Assembly (NCBI GenBank): GCA_002315795.1
Contig: DCIF01000083.1
Span: forward strand, 8,004 to 15,149
From: Bacteroidales bacterium UBA1733
GTDB taxonomy: Bacteria; Bacteroidota; Bacteroidia; Bacteroidales; UBA3663
Length of the DNA: 7,146 bases
Direction of reading: 5' to 3'
In this document: in pieces, positions 1-4,701 of the stretch
How the letters are laid out: each line of letters starts with the position of its first letter
How positions within the stretch are numbered: the first letter of the stretch is position 1
Position numbers and translations under genes: made by a program
Notes under the pieces: model-generated
Seen by the model: only the letters and a program-made list of their open reading frames with translations
The model's database searches: none
What the model was told of the DNA's origin: nothing

Positions 1-345
1 GAACTCGGCTACGGATTCGTCAAGCGCCGTGAGAGTCTGATGCCAAGCAGTGGCATCTCAGGACAGACGCTGGTTCGTACAGGTCAGACCAATGTACTTC
101 TGGCACTCACCGGTCTGGTAGCCGGTCTGACCATCAGTCCTAACGGCAAGGCCACTATGCGTGGCATCAACTCTATCAACGCTCCTCAGGACCCTCTGAT
201 GCTGGTCGATGGTGTGATTGTTGAGTCTCTTGATTATGTCAATGTCAGTGACGTAGATCATGTCGAGGTGCTCAAGGATGCCTCAATCTATGGCGCTCAG
301 GGAGCAAATGGCGCGATTCTTGTGTTTACTAAGCGAGGAAATTAA
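1..345 (+). CDS. TonB-dependent receptor plug-domain protein without a barrel, 5' end outside the window
   Basis: This is the last 114 residues of an open frame that enters from the left edge. The visible part is a TonB-receptor plug: an LxGLVAGLTI-like segment, then TMRGINSINAPQDPLMLVDG, then DVDHVEVLKDASIYGAQGAN and a TKRG end. That is the signature closing the plug of SusC/RagA-type outer-membrane receptors. In a full receptor about 700-900 barrel residues follow, but here the stop comes one residue after TKRG, so no beta-barrel exists in this protein. Bacteroidetes are known to encode such plug-only proteins, sometimes attached to other periplasmic domains; what precedes the plug here cannot be seen. 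The stop lies 11 bases before the GH97 start, so the two are probably co-transcribed. The role is unknown; a periplasmic interaction with TonB or a receptor is inference. It could also be the end of a truncated receptor. Confidence 0.8.
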   Translation, partial: ELGYGFVKRRESLMPSSGISGQTLVRTGQTNVLLALTGLVAGLTISPNGKATMRGINSINAPQDPLMLVDGVIVESLDYVNVSDVDHVEVLKDASIYGAQGANGAILVFTKRGN

Positions 346-356
346 AAAAATACAAA

Positions 357-2339
357 ATGAAAAAAATAAACACCTTGTTTCTTGCAATGATTGCCGCTGC
401 TTTGCAGGCAGCGCCAGTGAGTGTCAGCAGTCCGGATGGCAAGCTCACAGTCACCCTTTTTGATCGTCCGGATGGTTTAGTATCCTATGCCGTCAAATAT
501 GACGGTGTGACGGCCCTCCGTCCTTCGGCCCTCGGACTGGTGACCAACGAGAGTGACCTCTCAAAAGGCCTCAGGATCAAGGAGTCAAAACAGGATAAGA
601 TCAGCGAAGACTACACGCTGTCGCGCAGCAAGAAGAGCCAGGTACACTATGAGGCCAACACCCTCGTATGTACGCTCGAGAATAAGAATGGCGAACAGTT
701 GCAGGTGGAGTGGCGCGTATCAGACAACGACATCGCCATGCGCTATCTCCTGCCCAAACAGGGCGAGACCGGCAGTGTGCGCATCACCTCTGAGACTACC
801 TCTTTCGCTTTCCCCGAAGGCACCACCACGTTCCTCACGCCACAGAGTGACGCCATGATCGGCTGGAAGCGCACCAAACCCAGCTATGAGGAACCTTACT
901 GCTGGGATGCCCCTATGAACCAGGCCTCTGACTATGGCCACGGCTACACCTTCCCCGCCCTCTTCCACGTAGATGGACAGACCGTCCTGAGCCAGGGCAA
1001 GAGCGATGACGAACTCTGGGTACTGGTCAGTGAGACAGGCGTTGACAGCCACTACTGCGGCAGTCATCTCAGCGACGTGCGTTTTGGCAACACCTACACC
1101 ATCGCCTACCCTATGGCCGAAGAGAACAACGGCATTGGCACCACCGATGCAGCCATCCAGCTGCCGGGTGTCACCCCTTGGCGCACCATCACCATAGGTC
1201 GCACCCTCAAACCTATTGCCGAGACCACTGCACCTTGGGATAACGTAGCGCAGCTCTACGACGCTGAGACACCTTTCCGTGCCGGTCGTGGCACCTGGAG
1301 CTGGATCCTCTGGCAGGATGACTCCATCAACCTCACCGACCTCAAGAAATACGCTGATCTGGCTTCTGCCATGGGTTATGAGTATGTGCTGGTCGATAAC
1401 TGGTGGGACACCAACATCGGTCATGACCGCATCCCCGAACTCGTGCAGTATGCCAACAGCAAGAACGTCGATGTCTGGCTCTGGTACAGTTCCAGCGGCT
1501 ACTGGAACGACATCGTGCAGGGGCCTACTTCGCTCATGAGCAACAGCATCGTCCGCAAGCGCGAGATGAAGTGGATGCAGAGCCTCGGCATCAAGGGCAT
1601 CAAGGTCGATTTCTTCGGTGGCGACAAGCAGGAGACCCTCCGCCTCTATGAGGACATTCTGGCCGATGCAGCCGAGTATGGTCTGATGGTCATTTTCCAC
1701 GGCTGTACCCTGCCACGCGGCTGGGAAAAGATGTATCCTAACTATGCCGGTTCAGAGGCCGTACTGGCGTCAGAGAACCTCATCTTCGGACAGAACCACT
1801 GCGATATCGAAGCACGCAATGCCACGCTGCACCCTGTCTGTCGCAATACGGTAGGCTGCATGGAGTTCGGTGGCTCGTTCCAGAACCGCTATATGAACCG
1901 TGACAACCAGGCCGGTCGTGGCACCACACGCCGCACCACCTCTACGTTCAGCCTGGCCACAGCCATCCTCTACCAGAACCCTATCCAGAACTTCGCGCTG
2001 GCTCCTAACAACCTTGAGGACGCACCACAGGTCAGCATGGACTTCATGCGTGCTGTCCCTACCACCTGGGACGAAGTGCGTTACGTCGCCGGCTATCCAG
2101 GCCGTTATATGGTACTGGCACGCCGCAGTGGCGACACCTGGTATGTGGCCGGTGTCTCAGCACAGGAGCAGCCGCTCAAGCTGCAGCTCGATCTCTCGTG
2201 GCTCCCTGCCGGCAGCAGCCTGACGCTTTATAGCGGTGGCGATGTTCCTACAGCCAGGACAATAAAGGCCGACAAGAAGGGTCTTGCCAGCCTTACACTC
2301 AGTAACAACGATGGATTTGTGATCGTCGTTAATCCTTAG
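357..2339 (+). CDS. Secreted GH97 family glycoside hydrolase, retaining (alpha-galactosidase-like) type
   Basis: This 660-residue protein has the length and layout of GH97. A Sec signal peptide (about residues 1-19, MKKINTLFLAMIAAALQA) leads into an N-terminal beta-sandwich to about 285, a (beta/alpha)8 catalytic barrel of about 290-560 and a C-terminal beta domain to 660. Barrel landmarks are GRGTWSW near 310-316, LVDNWWD around Asp347 and KVDFFGGD with Asp418. From recalled family biochemistry, inverting SusB uses two Glu bases, while retaining members such as B. thetaiotaomicron BtGH97b use an Asp nucleophile (D415) and a Glu acid/base (E470). Here Asp418 and Glu473 keep the same 55-residue spacing, and Gly449 (FHG) sits where SusB has a base Glu. 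A retaining alpha-galactosidase-like activity is therefore likely; the exact substrate is inference. GH97 enzymes bind calcium and act in the periplasm or at the envelope. The start follows an A-rich stretch with no Shine-Dalgarno site. It probably shares a transcript with the upstream plug gene. Confidence 0.93.
   Translation: MKKINTLFLAMIAAALQAAPVSVSSPDGKLTVTLFDRPDGLVSYAVKYDGVTALRPSALGLVTNESDLSKGLRIKESKQDKISEDYTLSRSKKSQVHYEANTLVCTLENKNGEQLQVEWRVSDNDIAMRYLLPKQGETGSVRITSETTSFAFPEGTTTFLTPQSDAMIGWKRTKPSYEEPYCWDAPMNQASDYGHGYTFPALFHVDGQTVLSQGKSDDELWVLVSETGVDSHYCGSHLSDVRFGNTYTIAYPMAEENNGIGTTDAAIQLPGVTPWRTITIGRTLKPIAETTAPWDNVAQLYDAETPFRAGRGTWSWILWQDDSINLTDLKKYADLASAMGYEYVLVDNWWDTNIGHDRIPELVQYANSKNVDVWLWYSSSGYWNDIVQGPTSLMSNSIVRKREMKWMQSLGIKGIKVDFFGGDKQETLRLYEDILADAAEYGLMVIFHGCTLPRGWEKMYPNYAGSEAVLASENLIFGQNHCDIEARNATLHPVCRNTVGCMEFGGSFQNRYMNRDNQAGRGTTRRTTSTFSLATAILYQNPIQNFALAPNNLEDAPQVSMDFMRAVPTTWDEVRYVAGYPGRYMVLARRSGDTWYVAGVSAQEQPLKLQLDLSWLPAGSSLTLYSGGDVPTARTIKADKKGLASLTLSNNDGFVIVVNP
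2329..2339. other. 11-bp overlap of convergent stop regions
   Basis: The last codons and stop (TAG, 2337-2339) of the GH97 gene overlap the last codons and stop (TAA on the minus strand, 2329-2331) of the esterase gene. No room exists for a terminator between them, so at least one transcript must run into the other gene as antisense RNA unless termination occurs inside coding sequence. Confidence 0.9.
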
Positions 2340-3234
2340 GCCTGCGTGCGAAAGGGAAGCCCTTGGCCTGCTCAGGGTGCTTGATGGTCTCAAGCCAACC
2401 CTGCAGGTCCTGCAGCATCTCATTCCGATACTTGAACCACTGGCCACAACCGAAACCGTGACCGCCTGAAGGATATACGTGCATAGCTGCTTTGACCTTA
2501 TGCTTCTGCAGTGCGATGTAATATTCTGCCGCATTGCGTGGAGAGACCAGGAAGTCGTCATCGGCCAGAATCAGAATACATGGAGGAGTTTTTTCAGTGA
2601 CCTGCAACTGGTTACTGTAGAGCTCTTCCATTTCTTTTGTGGCGTTCTCACCTATCAGGCAGTTGTGCGAATCCATGTGGGTGATTTCCTTATCCATCGA
2701 GATCACCGGATAGAAGAGGATCTGGAAGTTCGGACGTGTCAGTGAGTCGTTGTGCGTACAGATGGTCGAAGCCAGATGACCGCCGGCCGAAGAACCCATC
2801 ACACCCACCTTCTCAGGGTTGATGCCCCAGGCAGCAGCGTTCCCGCGGATCAGACGCATGGCCTCAGTAGCGTCGCTGATAGGTACCTCGGTCACACCCA
2901 TAGGCATACGGTAGTTGAGCACCACGGTGGTAATACCCTGCGGACAGAAGACGTTGGCCCAGTCATAGCCCTCCTGACCGAGCGAGAGTACACGATAGCC
3001 GCCACCAGGAATCACCAGAATGGCCATATCGGTCTTCACCGAATCTTCTGGCTGATACACACGTATCATCGGTTTGAAGTTACGCGCCTCGGCATCATAA
3101 GGCTGTGTCTTGTCAATGCCGTTGCTGTTTGGCAGTCCATTCTGCCATAAGTCGATCTCAAAATGCCCGGGCTGTTGTGCCATGACGCCCAGCACAGAGC
3201 TTAGAAGAAGTAAGGTAATGAACAACTTTCTCAT
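2329..3234 (-). CDS. Secreted alpha/beta-hydrolase, probable carbohydrate esterase
   Basis: The product has 301 residues with a signal peptide of about 19-20 residues (MRKLFITLLLLSSVLGVMAQ) and no lipobox cysteine, so export to the periplasm by Sec is expected. The fold is a serine alpha/beta-hydrolase of the BD-FAE/acetyl-esterase type. The oxyanion-loop motif IPGGGY is at 75-80, the nucleophile elbow GSSAGGH gives Ser149, the acid is probably Asp227 in ADDDFLV, and the base is His259 in GGHGFG. In Bacteroidetes such proteins commonly sit near glycosidases and remove acetyl or related ester groups from plant polysaccharides or oligosaccharides; that role is inferred here from the GH97 neighbour. 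A peptidase or general esterase is possible. The gene converges on GH97 and the two 3' ends overlap by 11 bp, so they are not co-transcribed. Its own promoter must lie in the divergent region to the right. Confidence 0.9.
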   Translation of the reverse strand: MRKLFITLLLLSSVLGVMAQQPGHFEIDLWQNGLPNSNGIDKTQPYDAEARNFKPMIRVYQPEDSVKTDMAILVIPGGGYRVLSLGQEGYDWANVFCPQGITTVVLNYRMPMGVTEVPISDATEAMRLIRGNAAAWGINPEKVGVMGSSAGGHLASTICTHNDSLTRPNFQILFYPVISMDKEITHMDSHNCLIGENATKEMEELYSNQLQVTEKTPPCILILADDDFLVSPRNAAEYYIALQKHKVKAAMHVYPSGGHGFGCGQWFKYRNEMLQDLQGWLETIKHPEQAKGFPFARRPKD

Positions 3235-3270
3235 TGCGTTTTTGTGTTATTATGTTGTTATTAGACGGCG

Positions 3271-3278
3271 CAAAGTAA
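3271..3278 (-). promoter_or_regulatory. Possible -7 element of the esterase promoter (weak)
   Basis: Read on the minus strand this is TTACTTTG followed by C, close to the Bacteroidetes -7 consensus TAnnTTTG but with the second base wrong. No TTTG-like -33 element is seen at the 19-21 nt distance; the nearest ATTG is about 25 nt away. It would give a leader of roughly 30 nt that is A-rich before the ATG, typical for the phylum. The placement is plausible but the match is poor. Confidence 0.35.
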
Positions 3279-3369
3279 GTACTTTTTTCCGAATAGAGCG
3301 CCTCAATCCCTGTTTTTTCCTCTTTTGCCGCTGATTTTTTGCTCAGCCGATGGCATTTGACCAGCCCAG

Positions 3370-3510
3370 ATGCTTTCTTCACACTGCTACGATATCCTGC
3401 ACTGTGATGTCCAGATGATCAACCAATGGATCTTCCGCGGATACGTGGAAAAAGATGCCACCGGGCGCTATGTAAAAACAAATACTTATCTGAGGCGCGG
3501 CCTCAGATAA
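3370..3510 (+). CDS. Possible small protein of 46 residues, or a gene remnant
   Basis: An ATG-started frame encodes 46 residues, with an in-frame stop just 9 bases upstream of the ATG. The middle reads MINQWIFRGYVEKDATGRYV, which resembles the recognition helix and wing of a winged-helix domain (hydrophobic helix, then G-Y-V-E-K, turn, G-R-Y-V-K). Codon choice looks natural for this genome. I do not recognise the family. The last eight or so codons lie inside a perfect palindrome, so the end may be a truncation. No good promoter or ribosome-binding site precedes it. It could be a real short protein, the C-terminal stump of a decayed winged-helix protein, or chance. Confidence 0.3.
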   Translation: MLSSHCYDILHCDVQMINQWIFRGYVEKDATGRYVKTNTYLRRGLR

Positions 3511-3512
3511 GT
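3484..3512. repeat. Perfect 13-bp inverted repeat with 3-nt loop; terminator-like on the minus strand
   Basis: The arms ACTTATCTGAGGC and GCCTCAGATAAGT are exact reverse complements around a GCG loop, and a G-T pair could extend the stem by one. On the plus strand no T-run follows, but on the minus strand the hairpin is followed by TATTTGTTTTTA, which has the shape of an intrinsic terminator. No gene on the minus strand is seen to end there, so it may stop stray leftward transcription before the esterase promoter. It might also be a regulator-binding or recombination site. It covers the stop codon of the possible small ORF. Confidence 0.75.
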
Positions 3513-3573
3513 GGACGAAATGTCATCATCTGGGACAGATTGCTGCATATTTTGGGCTTTGATGATACAAAAA

Positions 3574-3605
3574 TTTGTAAATTAGAAAAGAATACTGTAT
3601 CTTTG
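3574..3605 (+). promoter_or_regulatory. Bacteroidetes-type promoter for the EamA transporter gene
   Basis: A perfect TTTG -33 element (3574-3577) is separated by 20 nt from a perfect TAnnTTTG -7 element, TATCTTTG (3598-3605). Transcription would start near 3610-3615, giving a leader of about 35-40 nt to the ATG at 3649. This is the best promoter match in the window. Confidence 0.75.
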
Positions 3606-3648
3606 CAACCCATTTTTGCCTGCAGTAAGCAGACGGATAAAGCAACAG

Positions 3649-4569
3649 ATGAAACAAAAAGATACGAGTATATTCCAGAGGCCGCTATGGGTGGCGCTCT
3701 TCGGCTTTACGGCCGCCTTCGTATGGGGCTGGGCCTACCCACTGATCAAACTAGGCTTTGAAGAGTTTGCCATCACGACCGACATGACGGGAAGCAAGAT
3801 GCTGTTTGCGGGCATCAGGTTCTTCCTCTCAGGCGTCATCATCCTGCTGGTTGCAGGCAAGGCACAACGCTCGTTCAAAGTGGACTGGAAGAAGGACTGG
3901 TGGTATATCCTGCTCTTTTCGCTGGTCAACACGACCCTCCACTATATGTTCTTCTACATCGGACTCTCCCACTCTGAAGGTGCCAGATCTGCGATCCTTA
4001 ATTCCCTCAGTGTGTTCATCGTCGTGATCATGGCCTGCGTACTGTTCAGGAGTGACAGGATGACCCTGAGAAAGGTCATCGGATGTATCATCGGGTTTGC
4101 GGGCATCCTGTCGCTCAACATGGGAGGCAAAGACAGCGGAGCGTTCACATTCATGGGCGACGGCATGATCATACTGAATGCCTTGTGTGGCGCAGGTGCC
4201 TCGCTGATGACCCGAGGACTGAGCCGGAAAATCGATGTCTTTGTAGGCACTGGCATTTCGCTCGCTGCGGGAGGTGCGCTGCTGATCCTGCCGGGACTTC
4301 TGATGGGAGGAACACTCCCCCGGATCAATGGTCTGGGGTGTTTCTATCTCCTGCTGCTCATCGGCATCTCAACGATTGGATTCACCCTCTACAACAAACT
4401 GCTCAGCTGCAACCCAGTGGGGAAAGTCGCAATCTGGAACTCTCTGATTCCGGTTATCGGAGCTGTCTCCTCGTGCGCCTGTCTGGCAGAGCCGTTCTAC
4501 TGGAAATATGTACTGGCAGGTACGCTGTCTGCACTGGGCATATACGTGATTAATAAGGGGAAGAAATAA
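3649..4569 (+). CDS. EamA-domain (DMT superfamily) inner-membrane transporter
   Basis: The 306-residue protein has ten predicted transmembrane helices, in the two five-helix EamA halves usual for drug/metabolite transporters. Approximate spans are 13-35, 52-70, 84-106, 114-133, 141-158, 169-188, 198-219, 229-251, 260-279 and 286-302. Family landmarks include the helix 1 FVWGWAYPLIK segment and the C-terminal half ending in AEPFYWKYVLAG and a GIYVINKG helix. EamA proteins export or import small metabolites such as amino acids or nucleosides; nothing here identifies the substrate. I chose the ATG at 3649 over an upstream in-frame TTG at 3616. The promoter just upstream would start the transcript near 3610-3615, leaving almost no leader for the TTG, and the extra residues (PAVSRRIKQQ) add nothing to the family pattern. 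It is probably monocistronic, since the next gene has its own promoter, although no terminator hairpin is visible after it. Confidence 0.9.
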   Translation: MKQKDTSIFQRPLWVALFGFTAAFVWGWAYPLIKLGFEEFAITTDMTGSKMLFAGIRFFLSGVIILLVAGKAQRSFKVDWKKDWWYILLFSLVNTTLHYMFFYIGLSHSEGARSAILNSLSVFIVVIMACVLFRSDRMTLRKVIGCIIGFAGILSLNMGGKDSGAFTFMGDGMIILNALCGAGASLMTRGLSRKIDVFVGTGISLAAGGALLILPGLLMGGTLPRINGLGCFYLLLLIGISTIGFTLYNKLLSCNPVGKVAIWNSLIPVIGAVSSCACLAEPFYWKYVLAGTLSALGIYVINKGKK

Positions 4570-4657
4570 TCGTGCTATTTCAGTTATTACAGTTTTCAAT
4601 TAAAAAAAAGCACCACCCCTTCTGTCGCTATAAATCATGAAATCATCATAAATAAGG

Positions 4658-4689
4658 ATTGCGAATATCAGGAAAAAGCGCTACCTTTG
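4658..4689 (+). promoter_or_regulatory. Bacteroidetes-type promoter for the TonB-dependent receptor gene
   Basis: The -7 element TACCTTTG (4682-4689) is a perfect TAnnTTTG match and is followed by C. An ATTG -33 element (4658-4661, one mismatch to TTTG) lies exactly 20 nt upstream, the same spacing as the transporter promoter. The predicted transcript starts only a few bases before the receptor start codon. The rest of the 132-bp gap (4570-4701) is AT-rich; I see no Fur-like palindrome, riboswitch or terminator in it. Confidence 0.7.
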
Positions 4690-4701
4690 CGGCGCAATTT
4701 A

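Noticed and set aside
720..1700. A 326-codon open frame on the minus strand inside the GH97 gene
   Set aside because: It is wholly antisense to a well-supported enzyme, its translation shows no domain pattern, and long antisense frames are expected in GC-richer coding sequence.
1..3234. A complete polysaccharide utilisation locus
   Set aside because: Glycosidase, esterase and plug protein are suggestive, but no SusC/SusD pair or dedicated regulator is present in the window.
3330..3347. Short inverted repeat GCTGA/TCAGC near the esterase promoter
   Set aside because: A five-base stem with an eight-base loop is too weak to support a terminator or operator.
3616..3648. Upstream TTG start for the transporter
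   Set aside because: It would begin almost at the predicted transcription start and adds residues with no family match; the ATG at 3649 is a better start.
3426..3761. A 111-codon plus-strand frame across the intergenic region into the transporter gene
   Set aside because: It crosses the promoter, overlaps the transporter start in another frame and has no family-like features.
4600..4620. A-run followed by GCACCACCCC after the transporter gene
   Set aside because: No hairpin accompanies it, so I do not call a terminator on either strand.
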